Notes: a model not told the origin generated them from the letters alone. 25,429 bases of DNA from RGIG9060 sp045645985 (GCA_045645985.1 JAZRJV010000019.1:1-25429); one strand, 5' to 3'. Numbered from the stretch's first letter, positions 1-8,405 are shown. Numbers and translations: made by a program.

Positions 1-368
1 AAGATGTTTTGGATATTTTATCTGAGCGAATTCCTGAAGCTGGGGCAGTTTTACATTGTTATTCTGAAGATGCAGCTTATGCTCAGAAGGCTTTAGATTT
101 AAATGTATATTTTTCTTTTGCAGGAAATTTAACGTATAGAAATGCACGAAATCTTCATGAAACAGTTTTAAATGTTCCACTTGATAGAATTCTTATCGAA
201 TCAGAAAGTCCATTTATGGTTCCAGCAGAATTTAGAGGCAAACGAAATATGCCTTGTTACACTCCTTCAACTGTAAAATTCCTTGCAGAACTTTTGGATA
301 TGGATTTAGAAGAATTAAGCGCACAACTTTGGAAAAACAGTTGTAAATTCTTCCGTTTGCCAGAATAA
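1..368 (+). CDS. tatD: TatD-family metal-dependent hydrolase, C-terminal part (5' end outside window)
   Basis: The reading frame is already open at the first base of the window, so about 120 C-terminal residues are present and the true start lies upstream; the in-frame TTG at 9 is not a real start. TatD proteins are TIM-barrel metal-dependent nucleases of the amidohydrolase superfamily. The visible part has the late-barrel pattern VLHCYS (metal-binding His), YFSFAGNLTYRNA, a PLDRILIESESPFMVP strand, and RGKRNMPCYTP, followed by a helical C-terminus that ends where the family normally ends. One oddity is that the near-invariant Asp of the ETDSP motif is Glu here (IESESP). The dihydrouridine synthase gene starts 15 nt downstream on the same strand, suggesting co-transcription. 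The family call is firm; retention of nuclease activity is inference. Confidence 0.85.
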   Translation, partial: DVLDILSERIPEAGAVLHCYSEDAAYAQKALDLNVYFSFAGNLTYRNARNLHETVLNVPLDRILIESESPFMVPAEFRGKRNMPCYTPSTVKFLAELLDMDLEELSAQLWKNSCKFFRLPE

Positions 369-383
369 GATTACAAAAGAAGA

Positions 384-1403
384 ATGAGTTTATATCACAG
401 CGTTCAAATTGGTAGTTTACAAGTACCTGGAAATCTGTTTTTAGCACCTGTTGCAGGATATTCAGACAGAGCTTTCAGGTACATTTGTAAAGAAAACGGT
501 GCCGATATGGGCTATACAGAAATGGTTTCTTCCGAAGCTATTTATCGTGGCTCAGATAAATCCGAAAAATTATTGTTAAAAGCTCAAAACGACCCACTTT
601 TTGCAGTTCAAATCTTTGGTGGAAACGAAACTGCAATTTTTGAAGGTGCTTCTTTTATCATAAAAAAATACAATCCTTCACTTTTAGATATAAACGCAGG
701 TTGCCCTGTTCCTAAAATTATAAAATCGGGAGCAGGTTCAGCCCTAACTCGAGAACCAGATAAACTTTACAAAATGGTAAAAGCGGCAATTCTTGCAACA
801 AAAGAATGTGAAACTCCAGATTTGCCAGTTACTGTAAAAATTCGTTCTGGCTGGGATGCTCAAAATCTAACTTGGAAAGAAGCTGCCCTTGCTGCTTACG
901 ACGCTGGAGTTAGTGCAATCACAATTCATCCAAGAACAAGAGCTCAAGGTTACGAAGGAAAATCAGATTGGTCAATTCTTGCAGAACTTGTAGAACTTTT
1001 CAAAGATAAAACTCACGCTTCCACAGGATGCAAAATTCAAATTTTTGGTTCAGGTGATGTATTTTCGCCAGAAGACGCTAAAAATATGCTAGAACAAACA
1101 AAATGTGACGGTGTAATGTTTGCTCGTGGTGCAATGGGAAATCCATTCATTTTTAACCAAACAAAAGATTTACTTACAAAAGGAAGTTACGAAGAAGTTT
1201 CTATTTTGCACAAAATTAACACAGGATTAAAAGAATTAGAAATTTTAATCGGAGACTCAAACGAAGAAGTTGCTTGCAAAGAAATGCGAAAACGATTTTG
1301 TTGTTACACAAAAGGATTTTCGGGAAGTTCTCAGCTTAGAATGCAAATTGTTCAAGCTCAAACTTTTGATGATTACAAAAAAATATTTTCTTCATTCTTG
1401 TAA
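384..1403 (+). CDS. dus: tRNA-dihydrouridine synthase (Dus family, DusB-like)
   Basis: This is a flavoenzyme that reduces specific uridines in tRNA to dihydrouridine with FMN and NADPH. The 339 residues match the full family length. An FMN-barrel start LAPVAGYSDRAFR lies near residues 20-32, then DINAGCPVPKI with the catalytic Cys at 107, GSALTREP, the KIRSGW strand near 152-157 (tRNA and flavin contacts), HPRTRAQGYEGKSDW from 182, and the FMN-phosphate loops FGSGDVF and FARGAMGNP. A C-terminal helical domain follows. All expected catalytic residues appear intact. The ATG at 384 is preceded by a purine-rich AAAAGAAG and gives the normal N-terminus. The paralogue class (DusB versus other) is less certain than the family. 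Confidence 0.93.
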   Translation: MSLYHSVQIGSLQVPGNLFLAPVAGYSDRAFRYICKENGADMGYTEMVSSEAIYRGSDKSEKLLLKAQNDPLFAVQIFGGNETAIFEGASFIIKKYNPSLLDINAGCPVPKIIKSGAGSALTREPDKLYKMVKAAILATKECETPDLPVTVKIRSGWDAQNLTWKEAALAAYDAGVSAITIHPRTRAQGYEGKSDWSILAELVELFKDKTHASTGCKIQIFGSGDVFSPEDAKNMLEQTKCDGVMFARGAMGNPFIFNQTKDLLTKGSYEEVSILHKINTGLKELEILIGDSNEEVACKEMRKRFCCYTKGFSGSSQLRMQIVQAQTFDDYKKIFSSFL

Positions 1404-1444
1404 ACATACAAAAATGGTTGTAAAATATAGAAGACAGGTTTTTT

Positions 1445-3022
1445 ATGGCATTTTTTCAAAGCCTTATAGAATTTATTGAAACAGTTTTTCTTTCCTCAAA
1501 TCCAGATGTAAAATTCAAGCTTGAAATTAAAAAGATTGAAAACGAGTTAAAACTTGTGCAGCCAGAAATTTACAAAAACGGTGAAGTTACAGGTAATTTT
1601 GCAAACGGTTTTTTCGTCTTATATAAAGAGACTGCAATCATTCAAGAAATTTTACAAGAAACAATCAATTCAGAAACAGTTCAAGTTGCAAATCATTTTA
1701 TGGACTTATTGATTTCCACAGGATTTTCTGGAGATTACAAACAAAAACTTGCAAGTCTTTCTTATGAAAATCTATACGACACAATAATGAACGCAACAAA
1801 TCAACATAAGGCTTTTGAAGAACATAATAAGAACATAGAAAGCATTATCAAATTTTTGCATACTCCAGAATTTAAAAAAATTGAAAATGTCCTTTGTCAA
1901 ATTGATAGATTGCATGATATTTGTAGATTTAATTACATGTCAGTTATTCGTCTTTTTGATAGAAATTTTAATGAAATAACACCAACTCCAAAATATTCAA
2001 ATGTAGAATTATCACTTTTAGAAAATGTCCTCATGGATTTTTACTATTTAATAGGAAATTATGAACTTACAAGTACACAAGCTCGTGTAATTACAGTTTT
2101 AGCCGAACAAAAAAACAACGGAAGCATAAGTGGCGAATATCATGAAAAAATAATGGGAAGCCTAAAAAAAATATCTTCAGTTCTAAAACGAGTCTTAACT
2201 AGAGAAAATATCCTTACAATGTTAAAAATTATCAAAAAAAATCCAAGTTTATCACTTGCATCAGGAAAGTATAGTCAAAATAAAATAAATTTATACACGA
2301 TTAGACTTCAAAAACATTATGCCTCAAATATCGAAAGAATACAAAGTGAAATAAAAGACAAAAAAATCGAAAGTGATATAAAAATTCTGTTTGAAGGAAA
2401 AAAAATTATTCCTTTCAAATATTACAATTCAGAAACAAATACTTTTTTACAAAATGCAGGTTTTTCTTCATTGATTTGGGTTACTCCAGCAACAGTTTTA
2501 AAATCCTTTGTTTCTCAATTTTACCCAGAACAAATTCAAGCATTCTTAAATGACATAGTTGTTGAAGGTTTCTTTACAAACCCAGCATATAAAACTGAAT
2601 TTGCAGCAAAAGTTTTTGCCTGTTCAGAAACATTATCTAAAATAGAAGAATTTGAGCATAAATTTGATAAAGATGAACAATTTGATTATACAAATTTAAG
2701 AAATCTCGCTATCGAAAGCCACACCAATAGAGAACTTGGAAGAAAACTCTCAAAAAAAATTGATAACATCAATGCGCTTGCCTTGCATTTATTGCAATCA
2801 GAAGTAAAAGCGCTTAAAGGTCTGTACGAAATTATCCTAACCTTGCTTTCTGAAACACATAAATCTAAAACAGAGAACATAACTAATATAAAAATGTTGT
2901 TTTCTTCTGTAAGAAATAGAGATTCTGTAGAAATTTTAGAAAAAGAGTTCAATCTTTGGAATTTTTTTCTTGAAATAATGAAAAATTATGTTATAATTAA
3001 CAATACTGATAAACATGAATAA
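1445..3022 (+). CDS. Large conserved spirochaetal protein of unknown function (possibly DUF5312)
   Basis: This 525-residue protein has no signal peptide or clear membrane segment and is predicted cytoplasmic and mostly helical, rich in Lys, Glu, Ile and Asn, with several amphipathic stretches. It contains no catalytic motif I recognise. Its size and its place between dus and a diguanylate cyclase remind me of the spirochaete-restricted family catalogued as DUF5312, but this assignment is from memory and not verified. The ATG at 1445 follows an AGAAGACAGG purine stretch. Its last 8 nt overlap the start of the GGDEF gene, and a good promoter sits inside its 3' end, so the downstream gene may be both co-transcribed and independently expressed. 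Translational coupling of the two is plausible. A role in c-di-GMP signalling is only a neighbourhood inference. Confidence 0.6.
   Translation: MAFFQSLIEFIETVFLSSNPDVKFKLEIKKIENELKLVQPEIYKNGEVTGNFANGFFVLYKETAIIQEILQETINSETVQVANHFMDLLISTGFSGDYKQKLASLSYENLYDTIMNATNQHKAFEEHNKNIESIIKFLHTPEFKKIENVLCQIDRLHDICRFNYMSVIRLFDRNFNEITPTPKYSNVELSLLENVLMDFYYLIGNYELTSTQARVITVLAEQKNNGSISGEYHEKIMGSLKKISSVLKRVLTRENILTMLKIIKKNPSLSLASGKYSQNKINLYTIRLQKHYASNIERIQSEIKDKKIESDIKILFEGKKIIPFKYYNSETNTFLQNAGFSSLIWVTPATVLKSFVSQFYPEQIQAFLNDIVVEGFFTNPAYKTEFAAKVFACSETLSKIEEFEHKFDKDEQFDYTNLRNLAIESHTNRELGRKLSKKIDNINALALHLLQSEVKALKGLYEIILTLLSETHKSKTENITNIKMLFSSVRNRDSVEILEKEFNLWNFFLEIMKNYVIINNTDKHE
2970..2997 (+). promoter_or_regulatory. 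Sigma-70-type promoter for the GGDEF gene
   Basis: TTGAAA (2970-2975) is separated by 16 nt from a perfect TATAAT (2992-2997). Both lie inside the 3' end of the upstream coding region. The predicted transcript start is near 3004, only about 11 nt before the ATG at 3015, and no Shine-Dalgarno fits in that leader. It would allow the cyclase gene to be expressed apart from the upstream run. In AT-rich DNA such matches also arise by chance. Confidence 0.5.
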
Positions 3023-4121
3023 GATGAAGTACGAAGGAAAAAACAATAAGGTTATCTCAGAATCTCAAATCGAAGAATACGAAAAGAGACTTTATGACTA
3101 TGGACAATTAATTGAAATCTCAAAGAGTCTTTGTTCTGTGTTGGAATTTTCAACTTTGATTGAGTCAATTCTCTATACATGTATGTGTCAAATGCGTGTA
3201 TTGGGAGCTGGTATGTTTGTTCTCAAAAGTTTTGATTCTGATTGTTTCACTTTGGACAATAACTATAGTGGATTTGATCCTGATTCAGAAGTTGAATATA
3301 CAATCCCTATATCTCATCCAATGATTTCATATTTGTGTGAAACAAATCAAGCCTACACTATTGATGAATTGGAAAGCAATTTAGATAAAAACTCAGTTTT
3401 AAAGCAAATTTCTTCATTAAATCCATCACTCGTAGTTCCTTTGAAGTTAAAGAATCACCTTAATGGAGTTCTTTTACTTGGTGATAGAATTATGCTCGAT
3501 GATGAAAACTGTTATTACACAGAATACGAAAGAGACCAGATTATCAAAATTGCCTCTCTTGCTTCTATTGCTATCAACAATGCGTCACTTATCGAACAGA
3601 CAACAACTGATATGATGACTCACTTAAAATTGAAGCATTATTTCTTTACTGTTCTTTCTGAAAAATTAGATTTCTGTACTTTAAATAAAATGCCAATATC
3701 AGTTTTGATGCTTGATATCGACTTCTTCAAAAAATTCAATGACACTTATGGACATGCTTGTGGAGACTTTGTTCTTCAAAGAGTTTCTCGTACAATCTTT
3801 GAAAGTATCAGAGGACAAGATTTAGCAGGTCGTTACGGTGGAGAAGAATTTGTTGTAATGCTTTATAACACTGATGCAGATGCTGCGATGATGGTTGCAG
3901 AACGCATCCGAAAAAATATTGCAGAACAAGAACTTGTTTATGAAAACAATAAAATGGGTTTAACAATATCTATTGGTGTTTCAGTTTTCGATGCAAACAA
4001 TCCTATTTCAGCAAAAGAATTAGTTGAAATGGCAGACCGAGCCTTGTATCAATCAAAAGCTAACGGAAGAAACAGAGTTACTTTAGCAGACGAAAACACA
4101 CCTCCTGTACAAGGTAAATAA
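3015..4121 (+). CDS. GAF-GGDEF diguanylate cyclase
   Basis: This protein is predicted to make cyclic di-GMP from two GTP. It has 368 residues: a short charged N-terminus, a GAF-like sensory domain at about 35-190, a linker helix, and a GGDEF domain from about 205 to 360. The active-site loop is RYGGEEF with GGEEF at 275-279. The inhibitory I-site RxxD is intact (RGQD, 266-269) exactly five residues upstream, so product inhibition is expected. Further cyclase motifs are MLDIDFFKKFNDTYGH, LTISIGVSVF and ADRALYQSKANGRNRV. There is no membrane segment, so it acts in the cytosol and the GAF domain would sense a soluble ligand that cannot be named. The start ATG overlaps the preceding gene by 8 nt; a second ATG at 3024 is possible. 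The following rhomboid gene begins 2 nt after its stop codon. Confidence 0.93.
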   Translation: MNKMKYEGKNNKVISESQIEEYEKRLYDYGQLIEISKSLCSVLEFSTLIESILYTCMCQMRVLGAGMFVLKSFDSDCFTLDNNYSGFDPDSEVEYTIPISHPMISYLCETNQAYTIDELESNLDKNSVLKQISSLNPSLVVPLKLKNHLNGVLLLGDRIMLDDENCYYTEYERDQIIKIASLASIAINNASLIEQTTTDMMTHLKLKHYFFTVLSEKLDFCTLNKMPISVLMLDIDFFKKFNDTYGHACGDFVLQRVSRTIFESIRGQDLAGRYGGEEFVVMLYNTDADAAMMVAERIRKNIAEQELVYENNKMGLTISIGVSVFDANNPISAKELVEMADRALYQSKANGRNRVTLADENTPPVQGK

Positions 4122-4123
4122 CT

Positions 4124-4753
4124 TTGCTTAATAAGTTACGAAAACCATTCCGTTATTCCTTTTTTAATGTAGCTCTAGTAATTCTCGGTGCAAATATATT
4201 ATTTTTTGTAATCTCCCAAAAATTTTCTAATTTGTATACTTTATGCTCTTTAAATGTTTACAATATTGTAAAAGGTAAAATGTACTGGCAATTTGTAACA
4301 TATATGTTTGTTCATGCAGATTTAAGTCATTTGTTTTCAAATATGCTAGGACTTTTAATTTTTGGAATTGCAGTTGAGAAATCCATAGGTTCAAAAGAAT
4401 TTTTGTTATTTTATTTTTTTACAGGAATTCTTTGTGGCGTATTTTCCTTCCTTTTTCATTATTTAACAGGAGGATACTATGCTTTTCTTATGGGAGCTTC
4501 GGGGGTAATTTATGCAATCCTTTTACTTTTTGCAGTAATTTTCCCTCGCTCAACAATTTACATTTGGGGAATAATTCCGTTAAAAGCACCTGTTTTGGTA
4601 ATTGTGTACACAATTTTTGAGTTTGTAAGCCAATTTTCAGCAAGTTCAAATATTGCACATTACACTCACTTAGCAGGATTTGGTTTTGCTTGGCTTTATT
4701 GCCTAATTCGAATGGGAGTAAATCCTTGGAAAGTTTGGAAAAACAATTACTAA
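4124..4753 (+). CDS. Rhomboid-family intramembrane serine protease
   Basis: This 209-residue polytopic membrane protein has about six hydrophobic segments. The rhomboid signature is complete: HLFSNM with the oxyanion-supporting Asn at 73, GASG with the nucleophile Ser at 126, and the catalytic His at 182 in YTHLAGFGF. The WQFVTYMFVHAD stretch is the family's L1-loop region. Rhomboids cleave transmembrane substrates within the bilayer; the substrate here is unknown. The start is TTG at 4124 with AAGG nine nt upstream, immediately after the cyclase stop codon. The 3' end overlaps the next gene by 28 nt if that gene begins at TTG 4726. An active protease is expected from the intact Ser-His dyad. 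Confidence 0.9.
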   Translation: MLNKLRKPFRYSFFNVALVILGANILFFVISQKFSNLYTLCSLNVYNIVKGKMYWQFVTYMFVHADLSHLFSNMLGLLIFGIAVEKSIGSKEFLLFYFFTGILCGVFSFLFHYLTGGYYAFLMGASGVIYAILLLFAVIFPRSTIYIWGIIPLKAPVLVIVYTIFEFVSQFSASSNIAHYTHLAGFGFAWLYCLIRMGVNPWKVWKNNY

Positions 4754-5490
4754 AGACAATTTTTTTAATTCTCTCATTTTTTTTTATAACAACACAAAAT
4801 TTATTTTCTCAAAATTATCAAATGAGTAGCCACGCACAAACAGGAAAAATCCGTGTGCAAATGTGGTCTTTGCTGGAGCAAAATCCTCAACTTTTGCAAA
4901 ACTTAAAAGAACAAACAGAAGAAAATAATTCTTCGCAAAAAGAACTTTCTAAAGATTTTTTTTATCAGTATTCTGTAAATGAAATAAAAAATTTAGCTCC
5001 TTTTGTTTTTGAAGGAATTATTCACGGATGGAATTTTTCTTACACACCTTACGATAAAACTCGAAATGTGAATGAATATTTTGAATTTTCCGTAGATGGA
5101 CCAAATATCAGCAAGAATGATAAAAATATCAGTTTTAACGACCCTTATTTTCAAGATAACAAGCTTTTTTGTTGGGTAGAATACGAACTTTCATCAGCAA
5201 TGTTGAATAAAATGAAGCATTCAAAATCTATCGTTTTCAAAAAAATCAGCGGAAAAGGAAAAGGCAAAGTTTCTGAAGGCGAAGAAGGAATCAAAAAAGC
5301 ATTTTCTGAAGCATTAAAAATGGCAGTTAGAAATCATGGTCGCGATATTGAAAAAAATAAGCCAAAAGAAATGTTAGGTAAAGTGAATATTACTGGAAAC
5401 CCACGAGTTTATATCGATAACGGATTTTATGTTGTAGACCTTGATTTTTTTGTGCAAGTAGATAAAATAATACCATACCAAATTTTTTAG
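4726..5490 (+). CDS. Exported protein of unknown function
   Basis: This protein has about 254 residues from the TTG at 4726, which I prefer because GGGAG lies seven nt upstream (4714-4718) and because it gives a classical signal peptide: a short basic N-terminus followed by KTIFLILSFFFITTQNLFSQ. The open frame extends further upstream to a TTG at 4690, but that would place hydrophilic residues in front of the signal. The mature part is Lys/Glu/Asn-rich with no motif I know. A GKGKGKVSEGEEG segment and a C-terminal beta-like stretch (VNITGNPRVYIDNGFYVVDLDFFVQV) stand out. The gene overlaps the rhomboid gene, and a second exported protein follows after 14 nt, so the two may work together in the periplasm or envelope. 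No function is assigned. Confidence 0.7.
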   Translation: MESLEKQLLKTIFLILSFFFITTQNLFSQNYQMSSHAQTGKIRVQMWSLLEQNPQLLQNLKEQTEENNSSQKELSKDFFYQYSVNEIKNLAPFVFEGIIHGWNFSYTPYDKTRNVNEYFEFSVDGPNISKNDKNISFNDPYFQDNKLFCWVEYELSSAMLNKMKHSKSIVFKKISGKGKGKVSEGEEGIKKAFSEALKMAVRNHGRDIEKNKPKEMLGKVNITGNPRVYIDNGFYVVDLDFFVQVDKIIPYQIF

Positions 5491-5504
5491 CGAGGGAAAA
5501 ATCT

Positions 5505-5834
5505 GTGAAAAAATTTTTAATTGGAATTTTTATCGTATTTTTAGCTTTCACTGTTTTTGCAGAAGCACCTACAGCTCAAGTTTTTCAAGAAAAAGGGAAA
5601 TTAGATACAATCACTATTGAATATTACAAAGCTTTTGATGAAGCAAGATTTATCTACACAATTCCAGCAAGCTTATTTGACAAAGGTGATACAATCGAAA
5701 AAATTAACCAAAGAGCTTCTGAATTTACAAGAGAAAACGGTTATTATTTTTACAATAGAATCCAAGACGATGTTGTTCGCTACGACAATGTAAAAAACAT
5801 TGCCACTTACACAACAACAATGAAATTTAAATAA
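5505..5834 (+). CDS. Small exported protein of unknown function
   Basis: This 109-residue protein begins at GTG 5505, with GAGGG (5492-5496) eight nt upstream. It has a textbook signal peptide MKKFLIGIFIVFLAFTVFAE with likely cleavage after VFA near residue 19. The mature part of about 90 residues has no cysteines, alternates predicted strand and helix, and ends in beta-like NVKNIATYTTTMKF. I recognise no domain. It sits 14 nt after another exported protein and 1 nt before the glycosylase-like gene. The pair of small exported products is probably one functional unit, but the sequence does not say what it does. Confidence 0.72.
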   Translation: MKKFLIGIFIVFLAFTVFAEAPTAQVFQEKGKLDTITIEYYKAFDEARFIYTIPASLFDKGDTIEKINQRASEFTRENGYYFYNRIQDDVVRYDNVKNIATYTTTMKFK

Positions 5835-5835
5835 A

Positions 5836-6603
5836 ATGACAAATCAACAATGGAAGGCATTTTGTGCTTTCAAACAGGAATTTCGGGAAATTTGCCAAAA
5901 ATGGAAGGATGAATTTTCCGAAATTCTAAAACCACTTCAAAAAATATCAGCAAATCAAGACAAAGTTCCAGATTATCCAATAGAAAATCCAATTGTTTAC
6001 AACACAGCATTAGATGAAATCACTCAAGAAGATGATATAAAACTTATCGTTATTGGCGATAATCCTGGAAAAAATGAACAATTACAAATCAATCAAAAAT
6101 ATCTTGTTGGACTTTCAGGAAAAATTGCAGATAATTTTTTCAAGAAAAATCCAGAACTCAAAACTGATTTTAGAAAAAATGTAATTATTTTGAACAAAAC
6201 TCCAATTCACACAGCAAAAACAAAGGAATTGCTTTTTTTAGCCAATCAAAATGAAAAATTAAAAAATCTTTTAACAGAAAGTCAAATTTGGATGGCAAAA
6301 AAAACTGTGGAACTTCATATCGTACTTGATTGCAAAATGTGGCTTGTAGGTTATGCGGAAGTAAAAGAAAAAGGAATTTTCAAAGAATACAGAAACACAC
6401 TTTTTTCTGAATATCAAAAATCGCAAGAATCAAAAAATGCTTATCAAAAATTTTTTGTTTTTCAGCATTTTTCAATGAATAGATTTTTAATTGATTTAAA
6501 AGAATTTTCTGAAAATTATCCACAATCTTTATCAGAAGAAAATTTAGAAACTCGCCTTGATGAATTAGGCAAGTTTCGTAAAAATCAAATTTTTGGTGAG
6601 TAA
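5836..6603 (+). CDS. Uracil-DNA glycosylase-like superfamily protein
   Basis: This 255-residue protein is predicted soluble. It carries an N-terminal motif IVIGDNPGKNE (residues 71-81), resembling the GxNPG or GEAPGxxE motif A of the UDG superfamily, then YLVGLSGKIADNFF, NVIILNKTPIHT (about 115-126), and late in the chain VFQHFSMNRF with His 211 in the place of the family's HPS motif B. These features in this order support a UDG fold. Members remove uracil or related bases from DNA, but many outlying members have unknown substrates. The catalytic Asp/Asn in the first motif cannot be placed with confidence. The ATG lies one nt after the previous stop codon, so translation is likely coupled. 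The gene ends four nt before the convergent arginase gene, with no obvious terminator between. Confidence 0.6.
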   Translation: MTNQQWKAFCAFKQEFREICQKWKDEFSEILKPLQKISANQDKVPDYPIENPIVYNTALDEITQEDDIKLIVIGDNPGKNEQLQINQKYLVGLSGKIADNFFKKNPELKTDFRKNVIILNKTPIHTAKTKELLFLANQNEKLKNLLTESQIWMAKKTVELHIVLDCKMWLVGYAEVKEKGIFKEYRNTLFSEYQKSQESKNAYQKFFVFQHFSMNRFLIDLKEFSENYPQSLSEENLETRLDELGKFRKNQIFGE

Positions 6604-6607
6604 ATAA

Positions 6608-7516
6608 TTAGTAAATTGTTTTTCCTAAAAGACGAGCCAAAAGTTCAACTGCCATTTTTGCAGTTTGATTTCTAACATCCAAAACAGGATTTACTTCTAC
6701 AATTTCAACAGATTTTACTAATTTAGTATTTGCCATTTCTTCCATCAAAAGAAGTGCTTCTCGATAATTTAATCCACCTGGAAGAGGAATTCCAACGCCT
6801 GGAGCAAACATTGGGTCGATAACATCCATATCAAAACTAACATGAACTACATCTGCGTGAGTTTTGAAAAATAGCACAATTTGGTTCAAAATTTTTGCAA
6901 AACCTTTTCGGTCGATATCACTCATTGTAAAAGCAGTAACTCCTGCTTCTTTCATCAATTTTTTTTCGCCTACATCAATATCTCGAAGCCCTACATAACA
7001 AACATTTTTTGGATCGATTTTTCTTCCTTCAAAATATAAGTTTGTTAAATCTGGGATTCCGTAACCACAAGAAGCACTCATACACATTCCGTGAATATTT
7101 CCAGAAGGAGAAGTTTCGCAATCGTTAAAATCCCCATGGGCATCCACATAAAGAACGCCAATTCGTTTATCAGTTCCTTTGTAGGCACTAGAAAGACCTG
7201 CTAAAGTTCCCAAAGCAATAGAATGGTCGCCTCCTAGCACAATAGGAAAATCCCCTGATTTTACAACTGTTTCCACATTTTCTGCTAAAAGATTACAAGC
7301 ATTTACGATAGGCTTTAAATATCGCGCCTTAGAATCTCCAATATCTTCTTGTTCTTGCCTAGAAATCTGAATTGGCGAAGAAAATTCTACATTTGAGTAA
7401 TTTAATTTGTTTAACTCTTCTTTTAAACCAGCAAGACGAATTGCTGAAGGTCCCATATCAGAACCATGACGATTTCCACCAAAATCAAGTGGCATTTCTA
7501 AAACACGAATATTCAT
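6608..7516 (-). CDS. rocF: Arginase (ureohydrolase family)
   Basis: This is a dinuclear manganese hydrolase that converts arginine to ornithine and urea. The 302 residues match bacterial arginases. All metal ligands are visible: GGDHS with His 98, DAHGD with Asp 125, His 127 and Asp 129, and SFDMDVIDP with Asp 229 and Asp 231. The substrate-contact loop SGNIHG (138-143) is the arginase type, which favours arginase over agmatinase or formimidoylglutamase. VEIVEVNP (with Glu 274) is also typical. No Shine-Dalgarno is visible before the ATG. TTTAAA and TAAAAT hexamers spaced by 17 nt lie so close (7523-7551) that transcription may start at the start codon. It lies 55 nt after the membrane regulator gene on the same strand but looks metabolically unrelated to it. 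Confidence 0.9.
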   Translation of the reverse strand: MNIRVLEMPLDFGGNRHGSDMGPSAIRLAGLKEELNKLNYSNVEFSSPIQISRQEQEDIGDSKARYLKPIVNACNLLAENVETVVKSGDFPIVLGGDHSIALGTLAGLSSAYKGTDKRIGVLYVDAHGDFNDCETSPSGNIHGMCMSASCGYGIPDLTNLYFEGRKIDPKNVCYVGLRDIDVGEKKLMKEAGVTAFTMSDIDRKGFAKILNQIVLFFKTHADVVHVSFDMDVIDPMFAPGVGIPLPGGLNYREALLLMEEMANTKLVKSVEIVEVNPVLDVRNQTAKMAVELLARLLGKTIY

Positions 7517-7522
7517 AGATTT

Positions 7523-7551
7523 ATTTTATCACGAAATTGCGTGGTTTTAAA
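7523..7551 (-). promoter_or_regulatory. Putative arginase promoter, possibly giving a leaderless mRNA
   Basis: On the minus strand TTTAAA (7551-7546), a 17-nt spacer and TAAAAT (7528-7523) are followed by only six nt before the ATG at 7516. Normal -10 to start spacing would put transcript initiation on the A of the ATG. The spacer holds a weak CACG/CGTG inverted repeat. The hexamers are four and five of six matches to consensus in AT-rich DNA, so support is moderate. Confidence 0.35.
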
Positions 7552-7571
7552 GGGGGAATAAAAATATCGTT

Positions 7572-8384
7572 TTAGAAATTTTCATCTGGAATATTTATAA
7601 ATATTGTTTTTCCAAAAACTGTAATAAAATCTTCTTTAGTCTTTACATCTGTTTTTCTAAAGATATCACTCATAAATTTTTTTACATAGCTTTCTGAAAC
7701 AATAAGTTCGTCAGCAATTTCTTTGTAGTTTTTTAAATTCAAAACACCTTTTATAATTTGAAAGTCTTTATAAGTTATACTTAATGTTTGTAAATCAAAA
7801 CTTTCTACAGAATAACAAAGTCGTTTAGTCTTTATGTAATAATTTATTTCTGGTAACATTAAAATTATATTTACACCTAAAATAAAAAGGATAATAAGCT
7901 CTTGATAAATTGCAGAGATTGCATGGTTCCATCCACCATTAAAGAAGCATAGAAAATTTACACTTGTAATCAATATCCCCATAAAAATAGATTTACTTAG
8001 AGGAAATTTTGATAAAAATTCTTTTTTTGTGTAAACAAAACATCCAAAAATATAAAGTAAAAAACCAATAGCAATTTGATTTTGATAAATCATAAATAAT
8101 CCCCATCCACAAAGGGGAATTGTACAGATATAATAAATTCGAGGTTTAAAAAAACAAATCAGACCTAAGAGAATGGCAATTATAGAAAGACAAAATCTGA
8201 TATGCCAAATAAAAAGAGGTTCAACAGGAGTTTCAAAATTAGATGGATAAAGAATGATACTTCTTATTAATTGAATAATACCTGCAATAATACCTGGCGG
8301 ACAAACAATTCTCCAAGATAAATTATTTTCTTTAAATTTATTTTTGATATAGGAACAAATTTTTATTAACATAAGCAAATCCAT
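7572..8384 (-). CDS. Membrane-embedded LuxR-type HTH transcriptional regulator
   Basis: This 270-residue protein has an N-terminal integral-membrane region with about six hydrophobic segments (roughly 27-45, 58-79, 82-99, 102-118, 132-149, 158-177) and a C-terminal cytoplasmic domain at about 200-260. The latter resembles the GerE/LuxR helix-turn-helix: LSITYKDFQIIKGVL, then NYKEIADELIVSESYVKKFM with the recognition helix in SESYVKKFMSDIF, then KTDVKTKEDF. There is no receiver or kinase domain, so signal perception is presumably within or across the membrane. The gene is divergent from a peptide-plus-ABC-exporter operon and shares a 286-nt regulatory region with it, making it the likely regulator of that operon. 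The ATG at 8384 lacks a clear Shine-Dalgarno; Met at 8372 is an alternative. The N-terminal domain family is not recognised. Confidence 0.72.
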   Translation of the reverse strand: MDLLMLIKICSYIKNKFKENNLSWRIVCPPGIIAGIIQLIRSIILYPSNFETPVEPLFIWHIRFCLSIIAILLGLICFFKPRIYYICTIPLCGWGLFMIYQNQIAIGFLLYIFGCFVYTKKEFLSKFPLSKSIFMGILITSVNFLCFFNGGWNHAISAIYQELIILFILGVNIILMLPEINYYIKTKRLCYSVESFDLQTLSITYKDFQIIKGVLNLKNYKEIADELIVSESYVKKFMSDIFRKTDVKTKEDFITVFGKTIFINIPDENF

Positions 8385-8405
8385 TTATATATAAAACTTA
8401 TTTTC

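Noticed and set aside
4690..4725. Extended N-terminus of the first exported protein from TTG 4690
   Set aside because: It adds a hydrophilic stretch in front of the signal peptide, while TTG 4726 has GGGAG at good distance.
6600..6660. Bidirectional terminator between the glycosylase-like and arginase genes
   Set aside because: The stop codons are four nt apart and no stem with a T tract could be found around them.
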